From: Pacificimonas flava
Lineage (GTDB): Bacteria; Pseudomonadota; Alphaproteobacteria; Sphingomonadales; Sphingomonadaceae
NCBI RefSeq assembly: GCF_000342165.1
Contig: NZ_AMRV01000004.1
Coordinates: 62,001-126,000 of the forward strand
Length of the DNA: 64,000 bases
Direction of reading: 5' to 3'
A program made the translations under genes and the position numbers. Of the stretch, positions 15,239 through 25,162 are shown one piece after another. Position 1 is the stretch's first letter. The number at the start of each line of letters is the position of its first letter. A model generated the notes under the pieces. That model saw only the letters and a program-made list of their open reading frames with translations, was not told the DNA's origin and made no database searches.

Positions 15239-15964
15239 ATGAGTGATCACGTCGCAATCGTCACCGGCGGCACGCGCGGCATCGGCGCCGCCATCTGTCA
15301 CAAGCTCAAGGGTCTGGGTTACACCGTCGTTGCCAATTATGGCGGCAATGACGAGAAGGCGCAGGCCTTCTCGAAAGAAACCGGCGTTCCCGTCGCGAAG
15401 TTCGACGTGGGCGATTACGACGCCGTGCAGGACGCGGTCGCCAGGATCGCCGAGGAGCATGGCACGGTCGACGTTCTGGTCAACAATGCCGGCATCACCC
15501 GCGACGGCACGCTGATGAAGATGGACCGGGAGATGTGGGAGGATGTGATCCGCGTCAATCTCGGCGGCTGCTTCAACATGGCGAAGGCCGTCTTTCCCGG
15601 TATGAAGGACAAGGGTTGGGGCCGTATCGTCAACATCGGCTCGATCAACGGGCAGGGCGGCCAGTACGGACAGGTCAATTACGCCGCCGCGAAGTCCGGC
15701 ATCCACGGTTTCACCAAGGCGCTGGCGCAGGAGGGCGCGCGCTTCGGCATCACCGTCAACGCGCTCGCGCCCGGCTATATCGACACCGACATGGTCGCCG
15801 CCGTTCCCGAACCGGTGCTTGAAAAGATCGTCGCGAAGATCCCCGTCGGGCGCCTGGGTCAGGCAGAGGAAATCGCGCGCGGCGTCGCCTTCCTGTGCGG
15901 TGAGGATTCCGGTTTCGTCACCGGCTCCACGCTTTCCATGAACGGCGGACAGCACATGTACTGA
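15239..15964 (+). CDS. phbB: Acetoacetyl-CoA reductase (NADPH)
   Basis: A 241-residue short-chain dehydrogenase. The cofactor motif is TGGTRGIG (9-16), NNAG is at 82-85, and the catalytic residues are Ser135, Tyr148 and Lys152 (YAAAK). The sequence around 'GQGGQYGQVNYAAAKSGIHG' is typical of PhbB/PhaB, which makes (R)-3-hydroxybutyryl-CoA for polyhydroxybutyrate. 3-oxoacyl-ACP reductase (FabG) is the main alternative; the PhbB-type motif favours the first. It is followed by a coupled ribbon-helix-helix gene. Confidence 0.88.
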   Translation: MSDHVAIVTGGTRGIGAAICHKLKGLGYTVVANYGGNDEKAQAFSKETGVPVAKFDVGDYDAVQDAVARIAEEHGTVDVLVNNAGITRDGTLMKMDREMWEDVIRVNLGGCFNMAKAVFPGMKDKGWGRIVNIGSINGQGGQYGQVNYAAAKSGIHGFTKALAQEGARFGITVNALAPGYIDTDMVAAVPEPVLEKIVAKIPVGRLGQAEEIARGVAFLCGEDSGFVTGSTLSMNGGQHMY

Positions 15965-16203
15965 TGCCGGCGGCTGCGGAGGACGCGGGCATGGGCGGCG
16001 GCGCGGAAAAGCGCTCCCTCACCATTCAGGGGCACCGCACCTCCATCAGCCTGGAGCCGGTCTTTTGGCAGGCGTTGCAGGACGCGGCGGCGGAGGAGGA
16101 GCGGCCGCTCGCGGACCTCGTGGCGCAGATCGACGAGGCGCGCACGACCAACCTCTCCAGCGCCATCCGCGTGTGGCTGTTCGAGCGGGAGCGGGCCGGC
16201 TGA
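15964..16203 (+). CDS. Ribbon-helix-helix domain protein
   Basis: A 79-residue protein of the RHH_4-type ribbon-helix-helix family: the beta strand 'RTSISLEPVFWQAL' (about 25-38), helix 'LADLVAQIDEAR' and 'NLSSAIRVWLFE' near the C-terminus. Such proteins bind DNA as dimers and act as small repressors or antitoxin-like regulators. The ATG overlaps the phbB stop (TGATG), so translation is coupled. No toxin gene lies next to it. A second in-frame ATG at 15991 would remove the poorly conserved N-terminus. Confidence 0.8.
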   Translation: MPAAAEDAGMGGGAEKRSLTIQGHRTSISLEPVFWQALQDAAAEEERPLADLVAQIDEARTTNLSSAIRVWLFERERAG

Positions 16204-16230
16204 ACGCGCACCGGCTGCCTCTGTCACCCT

Positions 16231-16782
16231 CTACAGGTACAGTCCCATGCGCCGCTGCAGCCGGGCGTAGCTCGCCGGACGGTGCCGAAAGGCTCGCTTG
16301 TAATCTTCGACGATCACCGACAGGCGTCCGTCCCAGTTCTGCGCCGTTTCCGCCAGTGCGAGAATCTTCGCGTTCGGCCATGGCTTGTTGGTGATCGACA
16401 GCAGATCCGCGAACGCAGCCTTGGCATCGCCGTCGCGGTCCAGCGTCAGGGCCACCAGCGCAGCGGCGGTGGAGCGGCTGATCCCCTGATGGCAGTGGCT
16501 CAGAAGACGGACGGATGTGCCGCTTCGCCGCGCCGCGATTATGGGCTGCAGCCAGGCGATGAGCGCCGCCACCGCGTCTTCGTCCGGACCGTCGATCTCG
16601 TTTCCGACGACATCGCGCCGCGCAACGGTGTGAACGTCGACATCGTCGGGAAAGGGCGGCCGCCGGTCGAGGTCGAAATCGGGATTTACCAGCGATACGA
16701 TATGCGTGGGGCCAAAGGCGGCGACATCCCGCGCCAGCCGCCCCTCTGCAAGCGAGCTGATGCGGAGCCAGTCTGCGGGCAT
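16231..16782 (-). CDS. Dual-specificity/tyrosine phosphatase family protein
   Basis: A 183-residue protein with the cysteine phosphatase signature HC(X)5R: HCHQGISRS with nucleophile Cys97 and Arg103. A nearby acidic residue in the 60-70 region (DGPDED) could serve as general acid. Bacterial proteins of this kind dephosphorylate phosphotyrosine or small phosphorylated metabolites; the substrate here is unknown. It lies 63 bp after purK at the end of the long minus-strand series and may be co-transcribed with it. Confidence 0.82.
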   Translation of the reverse strand: MPADWLRISSLAEGRLARDVAAFGPTHIVSLVNPDFDLDRRPPFPDDVDVHTVARRDVVGNEIDGPDEDAVAALIAWLQPIIAARRSGTSVRLLSHCHQGISRSTAAALVALTLDRDGDAKAAFADLLSITNKPWPNAKILALAETAQNWDGRLSVIVEDYKRAFRHRPASYARLQRRMGLYL

Positions 16783-16845
16783 GACGAGGTCTCTCCTTCT
16801 TGTTCCGGCCTGCCTGGCGATCTCCGTAGCGACCTCCGGGGCGAT

Positions 16846-17925
16846 CTACGCGAACAACCGCGTGACATGACCCATTTTGCGGCCCGGCCGAACCTCGCCC
16901 TTGCCATAGATGTGCAGGTGCGCGGCGGGGTCCGACAGGACATCCTGCCAATGATTGACCGCGTCGCCGATCAGGTTGCGCATTTCCACCCTGGCCGCGG
17001 ACAGGCTGACATCGCCCAGCGGCAGGCCGCAAACGGCGCGAATATGGTTCTCGAACTGGCTCGTGCGCGCGCCCTCGATGGTCCAGTGCCCGGAATTGTG
17101 GACGCGCGGGGCCATCTCGTTGAAGACCGGCCCCTCGGCGGAGGCGAAGAATTCAAGCGTCAGCAGGCCGACATAATCCAGCGCGTCGGCGACCTTTACG
17201 GCAAGCGCCGCGGCCTCCTCCACCTGATCCGCGATGACCGGTCCGGCGGGCAGGGTGCTGCGCGCCAGGATGCCGTCCTCATGCTCGTTATGCGGCGCGG
17301 GATAGATCAGGCTTTTTCCGTCCGCGCCGCGTGCGATCAGGATGGAGAACTCCGCCTCGAAATCGACGAACCCCTCATAAATGCTGGAGGTCTGGCCGAC
17401 CTCCTCCCACGCGGTTTCGCAGTCCGCAGGCCCGGCCAGCCGCGCCTGCCCCTTGCCATCATAGCCGAAGCGGGCGGTCTTCAGGATGCCGGGGGCGCCA
17501 ACCTCCGCGATGGCCGCCTGCAGACCCGAAAGGCTTTCGACGGCGCGAAACGGCGCTGTCCGCCCGCCCAGGCTCGCCACGAATTCTTTCTCGCCGACGC
17601 GTTCCTGTCCCTTGGCCAGCGCCTCCGGATTGGGCGAAAGGCGAACATGCTCCGCCAGAAAGGCGAGCGCGCCGGCATCGACATTCTCGAACTCGAACGT
17701 CGCGACGTCGACCGCCTTCGCGAAGCGTCCCAGGGCCTCCAGATCGTCATAGGCCCCGCGCGTCACCTCTGCCGCGACGTCGCCCGCCGGCGGCGCTTCA
17801 TCCGGTGCATAGATGTGCACGCGGTAACCCAGGTTCGCAGCCGCGATGGCAAGCATGCGGCCAAGCTGTCCGCCGCCGACGATGCCGATCGTGGCGCCCG
17901 GCGCGATCGGGGCGGTCCCGCTCAT
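16846..17925 (-). CDS. purK: N5-carboxyaminoimidazole ribonucleotide synthase
   Basis: A 359-residue ATP-grasp enzyme that carboxylates AIR to N5-CAIR in purine synthesis. The N-terminal '[14 protein letters not shown]' motif, the ATP-grasp segment '[14 protein letters not shown]' and '[18 protein letters not shown]' are all diagnostic. Its start overlaps the end of purE by four bases, so the two enzymes that act in sequence are translated together. Confidence 0.97.
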   Translation of the reverse strand: MSGTAPIAPGATIGIVGGGQLGRMLAIAAANLGYRVHIYAPDEAPPAGDVAAEVTRGAYDDLEALGRFAKAVDVATFEFENVDAGALAFLAEHVRLSPNPEALAKGQERVGEKEFVASLGGRTAPFRAVESLSGLQAAIAEVGAPGILKTARFGYDGKGQARLAGPADCETAWEEVGQTSSIYEGFVDFEAEFSILIARGADGKSLIYPAPHNEHEDGILARSTLPAGPVIADQVEEAAALAVKVADALDYVGLLTLEFFASAEGPVFNEMAPRVHNSGHWTIEGARTSQFENHIRAVCGLPLGDVSLSAARVEMRNLIGDAVNHWQDVLSDPAAHLHIYGKGEVRPGRKMGHVTRLFA

Positions 17926-18413
17926 TGCGGCTCCTCGGCCACGGCATCCGTCTGCGCCGTCCGCCAGGCATCCAGCCGCTCCGCCAGCGCCTCGTCGAAG
18001 GCAGCAAGGATCGCGGCGGCCAGCAGTCCGGCATTTTTCGCGCCGGCCTTGCCGATGGCGAGTGTCCCTACGGGGACGCCGCCCGGCATCTGCGCGATGG
18101 ACAGCAGCGAATCCTGACCGCTCAGCGCCTTCGACTGCACCGGGACGCCCAGCACGGGCAGCGGCGTCAACGCCGCCGTCATGCCGGGCAGGTGCGCGGC
18201 GCCGCCGGCCCCTCCGATCACGACCTTCAGACCGCGGCTCTTGGCTGACCGTGCATAATCGTACAGCCTGTCGGGCGTGCGGTGCGCGGAAACGATGCGC
18301 GTTTCATGCGCGACGCCAAGCTCCTCCAGAATATCGGCGGCGTGCCGCATCGTATCCCAGTCGGACTGGCTGCCCATGATGATACCGACGAGCGGCGGCT
18401 GGTCCTCTGCCAT
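17922..18413 (-). CDS. purE: N5-CAIR mutase (PurE)
   Basis: A 163-residue class I PurE that moves the carboxyl group from N5-CAIR to give CAIR. It contains '[13 protein letters not shown]' near the start, the active-site 'SAHRTPDRL' (about 43-51) and '[12 protein letters not shown]' (about 66-77). It forms the purEK pair with the next gene. It lies 61 bp downstream of gpmA. Confidence 0.97.
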   Translation of the reverse strand: MAEDQPPLVGIIMGSQSDWDTMRHAADILEELGVAHETRIVSAHRTPDRLYDYARSAKSRGLKVVIGGAGGAAHLPGMTAALTPLPVLGVPVQSKALSGQDSLLSIAQMPGGVPVGTLAIGKAGAKNAGLLAAAILAAFDEALAERLDAWRTAQTDAVAEEPQ

Positions 18414-18474
18414 GATCGGAACTACCCTTTTTCCCCAAGTCTTGCGCCCGCACCCCTGGCAGGCGCGGCGGCGG

Positions 18475-19164
18475 CTAGCGCCGGTCCTTCAGATAATAGC
18501 GGTCGGTTTCGGACAGATCGTCGTCCAGCTCGTACACCATGGGCTGTCCGGTCGGGATCTCCAGCCCCGGGATCTCCTCGTCGGAGATGTTCGACAGATG
18601 CTTCACCAGCGCGCGCAGACTGTTGCCGTGCGCGGAAATCAGCACGCGCTTGCCGGCCTTCAGCTCCGGCACGATCGTGCTTTCCCAATAGGGCAGCACG
18701 CGTTCGATGGTCAGCTTCAGACTTTCGGTCTTCGGAACCTCGATGCCTTCATAACGAATGTCGCCGGCAAGGTCGTATTTCGACGCCGCTTCGATTTCGG
18801 GCGGCGGCGTGTCGAAGCTGCGGCGCCAGATATGCACCTGTTCGTCGCCGTGCTTGTCGCGGGTTTCCTGCTTGTCGAGGCCGGTCAGCCCGCCATAGTG
18901 CCGCTCGTTCAGGCGCCAGTCCTTGGTCACGGGCAGCCACAGGCGGTCCATTTCCTCCAGCGCGTAGTTCAACGTCTTGATCGCGCGCTTCTGGAAGCTG
19001 GTGAAGCAGGTGTCGAAATCCATGCCCGCTTCGACCAGTGCCCGGCCGGCGGCCTTGGCTTCCTCCACGCCCTTTTCGGTCAGGTCCACATCCCACCAGC
19101 CGGTGAAGCGGTTTTCGAGGTTCCACTGCGACTGGCCGTGACGGATAAGTACGAGAGTGGGCAT
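18475..19164 (-). CDS. gpmA: Phosphoglycerate mutase, cofactor-dependent
   Basis: A 229-residue 2,3-bisphosphoglycerate-dependent mutase that interconverts 3- and 2-phosphoglycerate in glycolysis. The phosphohistidine motif is [10 protein letters not shown] (6-15), followed by [13 protein letters not shown]; the second catalytic His is in '[11 protein letters not shown]'. It starts three bases after the stop of the M14 peptidase gene, in the same operon. Confidence 0.97.
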   Translation of the reverse strand: MPTLVLIRHGQSQWNLENRFTGWWDVDLTEKGVEEAKAAGRALVEAGMDFDTCFTSFQKRAIKTLNYALEEMDRLWLPVTKDWRLNERHYGGLTGLDKQETRDKHGDEQVHIWRRSFDTPPPEIEAASKYDLAGDIRYEGIEVPKTESLKLTIERVLPYWESTIVPELKAGKRVLISAHGNSLRALVKHLSNISDEEIPGLEIPTGQPMVYELDDDLSETDRYYLKDRR

Positions 19165-19166
19165 GG

Positions 19167-20306
19167 TCAGTCCTTGGCCTCCAGATCGTCAAACATGTCG
19201 AGCGTCGCGCCCAGGCACGCCTCGGCCAGACGCATGCAGCGCGTCGGGCTCCAGCCGCGCTCCTCGTCCGCCATAACCCTGGCGTCCTTGAACGGCATTT
19301 CCAGCGTCATCGCCAGGCAGCCATAGCGTTCGACCATCTGGTTCGTGCAGACGGTCAGGTTTGCCTTGCCCGGCTGGTCGACGGGATAACCCTCGTCCAC
19401 CTGAAAGTCGGGGGAGCGGGCCAGAAGGGCGGCCTTCCACCCATCCAGCAGCCGCTGCCCGCGCTGGTCGAAGCGCGGCGCGCCCTCGCCGCCGGCGATG
19501 AAATTATTGGCGATGGCCTCGTCGCCGTGCACGTCCAGGCAGAAATCGACGCCGGTCTCGTCCATCTTGTCGCGCACCAGCTTCACTTCCGGGGAGCGCT
19601 CCATCGTCGGCTCGTGCCATTCGCGGTTCAGGTTCACGCCCTCCGCATTGGTGCGCAGATGACCGCGCCGCGATCCGTCCGGGTTCATGTTCGGCACGAT
19701 GTACAGCGTCGCGCGCTCGCGCAGCTTGCGGGAAACGGGATCGGCCTCGTCGGTCAGCGCGCCGAGCGCCCCCTCCATCCACCACTCGCCCATCGCCTCG
19801 CCGGGATGCTGGCGCGCGATGATCCAGAGTTTCAGCGGACCGGTGCCCATCTTGACGAGGTCCATGTCCTGCCCGTCCAGCGTCTGGCCCAGCGTCTCGA
19901 TCTCCACACCGTCGGCTTCGGCGGTTTCCGCGATCAGGTCGTGGTGACGCTCCATGGAATAGGGCGCGAAATAGGCGATCCACATGGCGCCTGTCACCGG
20001 CGTCACGTTGATCGTCAGGACGCCCGCGCCCTCGTCATAGCTGGTGTCGGCGCGCGTCCAGTCGATGCGGTCTTCCGACACCACCGCGCGGTAGTCCGGC
20101 CATCCGGCGGGATAGGCGCTGTCCTTCAGCCCCGTAATGCGGATGGTGCAGGGCGTGTCCTTTGCGCCCGTCAGGCGGAAATAGAACCACTGCGCGAACT
20201 CCGACTTGTGGTCCTTCGGGATCGACAGTTCGATCTGGTCGGGGCCGTCCAGCCGCTCGACCTTGATGTTGCCGGCGTCGAAGCTGCTCGAGATCGACAG
20301 GGTCAT
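19167..20306 (-). CDS. M14 family zinc carboxypeptidase, cytosolic (CCP/Nna1-like)
   Basis: A 379-residue enzyme with an N-terminal beta-rich domain (about 1-125) and an M14 carboxypeptidase domain. Zinc ligands are His167 and Glu170 ([11 protein letters not shown]) and His260 (DVHGDE); the catalytic Glu is probably in 'TLEMPFKD'. The arginine and asparagine motif '[13 protein letters not shown]' is intact. The N-domain plus M14 layout is that of cytosolic carboxypeptidases, known in eukaryotes for deglutamylating tubulin; bacterial substrates are unknown. There is no signal peptide if the start is ATG 20306, which overlaps the lepB stop. Confidence 0.87.
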   Translation of the reverse strand: MTLSISSSFDAGNIKVERLDGPDQIELSIPKDHKSEFAQWFYFRLTGAKDTPCTIRITGLKDSAYPAGWPDYRAVVSEDRIDWTRADTSYDEGAGVLTINVTPVTGAMWIAYFAPYSMERHHDLIAETAEADGVEIETLGQTLDGQDMDLVKMGTGPLKLWIIARQHPGEAMGEWWMEGALGALTDEADPVSRKLRERATLYIVPNMNPDGSRRGHLRTNAEGVNLNREWHEPTMERSPEVKLVRDKMDETGVDFCLDVHGDEAIANNFIAGGEGAPRFDQRGQRLLDGWKAALLARSPDFQVDEGYPVDQPGKANLTVCTNQMVERYGCLAMTLEMPFKDARVMADEERGWSPTRCMRLAEACLGATLDMFDDLEAKD

Positions 20307-21160
20307 TCTACGTCTTCCTTCAAATTGTCCGGCAGGTGGCGCAGCGATTTCCATGCGCGCTCGGGGCGCAGGCCGCCCAGCCACGTACTCGGGTCGAAAT
20401 ATTCGGACGATCCGTCCAGGCTGAACGTGATGAACTCGGCGCGGCCGGAAATGTTCTCCACCGGCAGCATGCCGAGCCCGCCATGTTCGCGCGCGGCGAA
20501 ACGGCTGTCGGCGCTGCGGTCGCGATTGTCGCCCATCAGGAATACGTGCCCCTCCGGCACCACCTGCGGGCGGGTATAGTCGCCCGGCGTGTCGCCCAGG
20601 TCCAGCACCTGATACTGGCGTCCGTTCGGCAGCGTTTCCACAAAGCGCGGATATTCGCAGTAAATCCCGCCGCTCTCGTCCTTGCGGAATTGCGGGACAC
20701 GCGGATCGCAGGGCATGTTCGGCGATTCCTCGATATGGGCGGGCGCAACCTGCACCTTCGGGATCGCCTCTCCGTTCAGGTACAGCGTGCCGCCGCGCAT
20801 CTGCACCGTGTCGCCGGGCAGGCCGATGACGCGCTTGATCCAGTCCTCGTGGTTGACCGGATCCTTCAGGACGACGATGTCGCCGCGCGTCGGATAGCGC
20901 CCGAACAGGCGACCCTCCATCTCCGGCAGGAACCGCACGAAGGGCGACAGGTAGGAATAGCCATAGGGGTATTTCGTCACGATCAGCCGGTCGCCGGTCA
21001 ACAGCGTCGGCACCATGGATTCGGACGGGATGAAGAAGGGTTTCGCGACGAACGACCAGATGGCCATCACGGCCAGGGCGAGCAGCGCGATGTGCTTCAG
21101 CTCGTCCAGCCAGTTGGTTTCCTTCTTGGCCTTGCGGGCCTTTGCGGATTTGGCGTCCAC
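20303..21160 (-). CDS. lepB: Signal peptidase I
   Basis: A 285-residue type I signal peptidase. One membrane helix (about 22-44) precedes the catalytic Ser in 'IPSESMVPTL' (about 50) and the catalytic Lys in 'DWIKRVIGLPGD' (about 107); 'GHVFLMGDNRDRSADSR' is the conserved box near the end. It cleaves exported proteins at the periplasmic face. The only conventional start is GTG 21160. The frame is open back to the acpS stop, with a GGAG before an ATT codon at about 21202, so the N-terminus is uncertain. Confidence 0.95.
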   Translation of the reverse strand: MDAKSAKARKAKKETNWLDELKHIALLALAVMAIWSFVAKPFFIPSESMVPTLLTGDRLIVTKYPYGYSYLSPFVRFLPEMEGRLFGRYPTRGDIVVLKDPVNHEDWIKRVIGLPGDTVQMRGGTLYLNGEAIPKVQVAPAHIEESPNMPCDPRVPQFRKDESGGIYCEYPRFVETLPNGRQYQVLDLGDTPGDYTRPQVVPEGHVFLMGDNRDRSADSRFAAREHGGLGMLPVENISGRAEFITFSLDGSSEYFDPSTWLGGLRPERAWKSLRHLPDNLKEDVE

Positions 21161-21212
21161 CGCCTCGGCAGCCGCGGCCTCTTCGCTGGTTTCGGAAATG
21201 GGGACTTCTCCG

Positions 21213-21614
21213 TTACGCGGGCAGCGCTTCTATTATGACGAACGCCTGCGCCCAGGGATGATCGTCGGTCATGGTCAGGTGTACATGCGCCCTATGCCCC
21301 GGCGGCGTCAGTTTTTCCAGTCGCGCGGCGGCGCCGCCCGTCAGATTCATCGTCGGCGCGCCAGAGGGCAGGTTGACGACGCCCAGGTCGCGGAAGAACA
21401 CGCCCTGGCGAAAGCCGGTGCCCAGCGCCTTGGCGCAGGCTTCCTTCGCCGCAAAGCGTTTGGCGAATGTGCCCGCGCGGGTCAGTTCGCGCCGCGCCGC
21501 CTTCTTCTGCTCCACCTCCGTAAAGCAGCGCCGGATGAAGCGTTCACCGAAACGGTCCAGAGAGGCCTGGATACGCTCGATACTGCACAGGTCGCTGCCC
21601 AGCCCGACGATCAT
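21213..21614 (-). CDS. acpS: Holo-acyl-carrier-protein synthase
   Basis: A 133-residue AcpS that transfers 4'-phosphopantetheine from CoA to acyl carrier protein. The Mg-binding motif '[12 protein letters not shown]' (4-15) and '[14 protein letters not shown]' (about 55-68) are both present. It overlaps the pdxJ stop by four bases, as commonly seen for pdxJ-acpS. Confidence 0.96.
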   Translation of the reverse strand: MIVGLGSDLCSIERIQASLDRFGERFIRRCFTEVEQKKAARRELTRAGTFAKRFAAKEACAKALGTGFRQGVFFRDLGVVNLPSGAPTMNLTGGAAARLEKLTPPGHRAHVHLTMTDDHPWAQAFVIIEALPA

Positions 21615-22375
21615 GCGGGCGTCGGTGCCGCGGCGCGGCCGGCCTCCATGCGCGCCCGCATCTCCGCCATGGCGGCGGGAAGGCCGACGAACACCGCCTC
21701 GCCGATGATGAAATGCCCGATGTTCAGTTCGGCAAGCTGCGGGATCGCCGCGACTGCCTCCACATTGGCGTGGGTCAGCCCATGCCCGGCATGGACCTCC
21801 AGCCCGGCTGTATGCGCATGGGCGGCCGCGTCCATCAGCTTTGCCAGCTCGGCCTCCTGCGCCGCACCCTCGGCTTCCGCATAGCTGCCGGTATGCAGTT
21901 CCACGACCGGCGCGCCCAGCCGGACGGCGGCGTCGACCTGCGCGCGGGCCGGTTCGATGAACAGGCTGACGCGCACGCCCGCATTCGTCAGGTCCTGAAC
22001 GTACCGCATCAGGCTGTTCGCCTGCCCGGCCGCATCAAGGCCGCCCTCCGTCGTGCGTTCCTCTCGCTTTTCGGGGACGATGCACGCGGCATGCGGCTTG
22101 TGACGCACCGCGATGGCCAGCATCTCCGGCGTCGCGGCCATTTCCAGGTTCAGCGGAATGTCGAGCGCCGCCATCAGCCGCTCGATATCGTCGTCGGTGA
22201 TGTGCCGGCGATCTTCCCGCAGATGCGCGGTGATCCCGTCGGCACCGGCCTTTGCGGCGTCCCGCGCGGCGCGAACGGGATCGGGGTGCACGCCGCCCCG
22301 CGCGTTGCGGATGGTCGCGACATGGTCGATGTTGACGCCGAGACGCAGGGGAGCGGGCAGCAGGGGAGCGGGCAT
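21611..22375 (-). CDS. pdxJ: Pyridoxine 5'-phosphate synthase
   Basis: A 254-residue PdxJ that condenses 1-deoxyxylulose 5-phosphate with 3-amino-2-oxopropyl phosphate to give pyridoxine phosphate. Diagnostic motifs are '[16 protein letters not shown]', '[14 protein letters not shown]' and '[12 protein letters not shown]'. The ATG at 22375 lies 14 bp after pyrE and lacks a clear ribosome-binding site, so it probably depends on upstream translation. Confidence 0.96.
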   Translation of the reverse strand: MPAPLLPAPLRLGVNIDHVATIRNARGGVHPDPVRAARDAAKAGADGITAHLREDRRHITDDDIERLMAALDIPLNLEMAATPEMLAIAVRHKPHAACIVPEKREERTTEGGLDAAGQANSLMRYVQDLTNAGVRVSLFIEPARAQVDAAVRLGAPVVELHTGSYAEAEGAAQEAELAKLMDAAAHAHTAGLEVHAGHGLTHANVEAVAAIPQLAELNIGHFIIGEAVFVGLPAAMAEMRARMEAGRAAAPTPA

Positions 22376-22389
22376 GGGCGCGCCGCCGC

Positions 22390-22974
22390 TCAGGCTGCCT
22401 TGCGCGATCCCGGCTTCACGGCCGGGATGTTCGCAAGCTCCGGCGGCACCTTCGCCGCCTCGTAGGTGGGCACGTCGAGCGCGATCAGGCTGTAGAGCGG
22501 CACGCCGATATCGGCCGTCCCGTTCGATCTGTCGACCAGACAGCCGCCCGCGATCACCTCGCCGCCCGCCTCGCGGATGGCGGCGATGGCCTCGCGAGAG
22601 GACAGGCCCGTCGTGACGACGTCTTCCATCATGAAGATCTTCTGGCCCGGTTCCAGGCGGAATCCGCGGCGCAGTTCGAAGGTGCCCGTGGGCCGCTCGA
22701 CGAACATCGAGGGCACGTTCAGCGCGCGCGCCAGTTCGTAGCCGGCGAGGATGCCGCCCATGGCCGGCGCGACCACCGCGTCGATCTCTTTCTTCACCGC
22801 ATCCGGGATCTTCGCGCACAACCCGGCGATCAGACGGGCGGCGCGGGCGGGGTCCATCAACACGCGCGCGCATTGCAGATATTTCGGGCTCCTGAGGCCG
22901 GAGGAGAGAATGAAATGCCCCTCCAGCAGCGCGTCGGCGGCCCGGAATTCGGCGAAAATCTCGTCTTCGGTCAT
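22390..22974 (-). CDS. pyrE: Orotate phosphoribosyltransferase
   Basis: A 194-residue OPRT that makes orotidine 5'-phosphate from orotate and PRPP in pyrimidine synthesis. It has '[15 protein letters not shown]', '[16 protein letters not shown]' and the PRPP loop '[15 protein letters not shown]' (about 123-137). Its ATG overlaps the rsh stop by four bases. Confidence 0.96.
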   Translation of the reverse strand: MTEDEIFAEFRAADALLEGHFILSSGLRSPKYLQCARVLMDPARAARLIAGLCAKIPDAVKKEIDAVVAPAMGGILAGYELARALNVPSMFVERPTGTFELRRGFRLEPGQKIFMMEDVVTTGLSSREAIAAIREAGGEVIAGGCLVDRSNGTADIGVPLYSLIALDVPTYEAAKVPPELANIPAVKPGSRKAA

Positions 22975-25079
22975 AATTTCTCCCGCTCGACGCTGGTCAC
23001 CGCGTCGCTGGACCTCAGGGCGGCGATGATATGGGTCAGATGCTCCACATTGTCCACTTCCAGGTCGATCTGGAACGTGCCGAAAACGGTATCGCGGTCG
23101 CGGGTGCGCAGATTGATGATATTCGCGTCCTCCCGCGCCAGGATCGCCGTCACCTTCGCCAGCGCGCCCGTCTGGTGCTGCAGCACGATGGTCAGCGTGG
23201 CGATGCCGGCCGCGGCGTCGTCGCCCCATTTCAGGTCCAGCCACTCGCGATCGTCCAGTTCCGCCAGCTCGCTGCAATCGACGACATGCACGTCGATGCC
23301 GCCGACCCTTCGCCGCACCCCGACGATCCGGTCGCCCGGAATGGGATGGCAGCAGGGCGCCAGATGCACCGCGACGCCGGGCGTCAGCCCCTTGATGGAG
23401 ATGGCCTTGCGGTTTCCCCGCTTCGCCCGCGACCGCCGCCAGGAGGAGAACAGGCCGGGGGCGAGCGCATCGATCAGCGTGCGGTCGGACACGTCCTGAT
23501 TGCCCAGCCGCTCGAACAGCGTCTCCTCGTCCTCGACGCCGAGGCGCTTCAGGGCGTCGGAGAAGGCCTTGTGCGTGACTTCGCCGTCCAGCCGGCTGAT
23601 CGCCTCCTCGTAAATCTTGCGGCCCAGGCTGATCGCCTCCGCCCGGCCCTTGATGCGGACATGCCGCCGGATCGCCGCCCGCGCCTTGGCGGTCGCGACG
23701 AACATTTCCCAGCTCGGATCCGGCTCCTGAAACTCCGACCGCAAAATCTCCACCTGGTCGCCGTTCCTCAGGCGCGTCCTCAGCGGCACCTGCCGTCCGT
23801 TCACCTTGGCGCCAACGCAGGTGCTGCCGACGTCGGTGTGGACGGAATAGGCAAAATCCACCGGCGTCGATCCGCGCGGCAGCTGGATCAACTCGCCCTT
23901 CGGCGTGAAGCAGAAGACGGTGTCCTGGTACATGGCGAGCCGCGTATGCTCCAGCATCTCCTCCGGGCTGCCGGCATGCTCCAGAATCTCGACAAGATCG
24001 CGGATCCAGGGATATTCGCCGTGCTCGGCGCGCGCATCTTCGCCGCGGTCCTTGTACGCCCAGTGCGCGGCCAGGCCATGCTCCGCCTGCTCGTGCATCG
24101 CCTCCGTGCGGATCTGGATCTCGACGCGCTGTTTCTCGCCGATGAAGACCGTGGTGTGCAGGCTGCGATAGCCGTTCCGCTTTGGTGTGGAGATGAAATC
24201 CTTGAACCGCCCCGGTACGACCGGCCATTTCTGGTGGATGACGCCCAGCGCGCGGTAACAATCGTCCGGCCGGTCCACCACGGCGCGAAAGGCGATGACG
24301 TCCGACAATTGTTCGAACGCGATATGGCGCTCCTGCATCTTCTTGTAGATGCTGAAGGGCGCTTTCTCCCGGCCGGTCACCTCCGCCGATACGCCGTGCG
24401 CGCCCAGCGTTCTGGCGATGTCCTCGGCAATCTCCTCCACCCGTCCGGTGCCCGAGGCGCGCAGATCGGCGAGCCGCGCCTCGATGGAGGCGAAGGCGTC
24501 CGGCTCCAGCTCGCGGAAGGAGATTTCGCGCATCTCGTCCATGAACTGGTACATACCGATGCGTTCGGCCAGCGGCGCGTAGATGTCCATCGTCTCGCGT
24601 GCGATCCGCCGCCGCTTTTCCGGCTTCGCGATATGATGCAGCGTGCGCATATTGTGCAGCCGGTCGGCCAGCTTGACCAGAAGCACGCGAATATCGCCGG
24701 ACATGGCGATCAGGAACTTGCGCAGGTTTTCCGCCGCGCGCTCATTCTCGGTCTGCGCCTCGATCTTCGACAATTTCGTGACGCCGTCGACCAGCCGCGC
24801 GACATTGCAGCCGAACAGATCCTCGATCTGCTCCTGTGTGGCGACGGTATCCTCGATCGTATCGTGCAGGATCGCCGTCGCGATGGTCTCGTCGTCCAGT
24901 TTCAGATCGGTCAGGATGCCCGCGACCTCTACGGGGTGAGAGAAATAGGGATCGCCGCTCGCGCGCTTTTGCGATCCATGCGCCTTCAGCGAAAACACAT
25001 AGGCACGGTTGAGGAGATCCTCGTCCGCACCGGGATCATAGGATCTGACCTTCTCGACAAGTTCGTACTGGCGCAGCAT
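22971..25079 (-). CDS. rsh: Bifunctional (p)ppGpp synthetase/hydrolase (RelA/SpoT homologue)
   Basis: A 702-residue Rsh, the single RelA/SpoT-type enzyme expected in alphaproteobacteria. In order: HD hydrolase domain with '[10 protein letters not shown]' and '[12 protein letters not shown]', synthetase domain with 'FSIYKKMQ' and '[15 protein letters not shown]', TGS domain ('[22 protein letters not shown]', about 395-416), and C-terminal ACT domain. It makes and degrades the starvation alarmone ppGpp. It heads the operon rsh-pyrE-pdxJ-acpS-lepB, but here the usual upstream neighbour rpoZ is separated from it by a PEP-CTERM gene. Confidence 0.96.
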   Translation of the reverse strand: MLRQYELVEKVRSYDPGADEDLLNRAYVFSLKAHGSQKRASGDPYFSHPVEVAGILTDLKLDDETIATAILHDTIEDTVATQEQIEDLFGCNVARLVDGVTKLSKIEAQTENERAAENLRKFLIAMSGDIRVLLVKLADRLHNMRTLHHIAKPEKRRRIARETMDIYAPLAERIGMYQFMDEMREISFRELEPDAFASIEARLADLRASGTGRVEEIAEDIARTLGAHGVSAEVTGREKAPFSIYKKMQERHIAFEQLSDVIAFRAVVDRPDDCYRALGVIHQKWPVVPGRFKDFISTPKRNGYRSLHTTVFIGEKQRVEIQIRTEAMHEQAEHGLAAHWAYKDRGEDARAEHGEYPWIRDLVEILEHAGSPEEMLEHTRLAMYQDTVFCFTPKGELIQLPRGSTPVDFAYSVHTDVGSTCVGAKVNGRQVPLRTRLRNGDQVEILRSEFQEPDPSWEMFVATAKARAAIRRHVRIKGRAEAISLGRKIYEEAISRLDGEVTHKAFSDALKRLGVEDEETLFERLGNQDVSDRTLIDALAPGLFSSWRRSRAKRGNRKAISIKGLTPGVAVHLAPCCHPIPGDRIVGVRRRVGGIDVHVVDCSELAELDDREWLDLKWGDDAAAGIATLTIVLQHQTGALAKVTAILAREDANIINLRTRDRDTVFGTFQIDLEVDNVEHLTHIIAALRSSDAVTSVEREKL

Positions 25080-25110
25080 CGCGTCCTATATGGAGCGGCG
25101 CGCGTACAAA

Positions 25111-25148
25111 GAAAATGCCCGTCCGGCGCGGAGGGCGCGGGACGGGCA
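25111..25148 (-). terminator. Intrinsic terminator of PEP-CTERM/anchor-L gene
   Basis: On the minus strand GCCCGTCC (25147-25139) and GGACGGGC (25124-25117) form a stem closed by a GC-rich loop, followed by ATTTTCTTTG. It lies about 15 bp after the stop of the gene at 25163. Confidence 0.8.
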
Positions 25149-25162
25149 GGGTACGAACCGCG

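Noticed and set aside
20307-20384. 26-codon N-terminal extension of the M14 peptidase
   Set aside because: It lies inside lepB. The ATG at 20306 gives a start coupled to the lepB stop and a family-like N-terminus.
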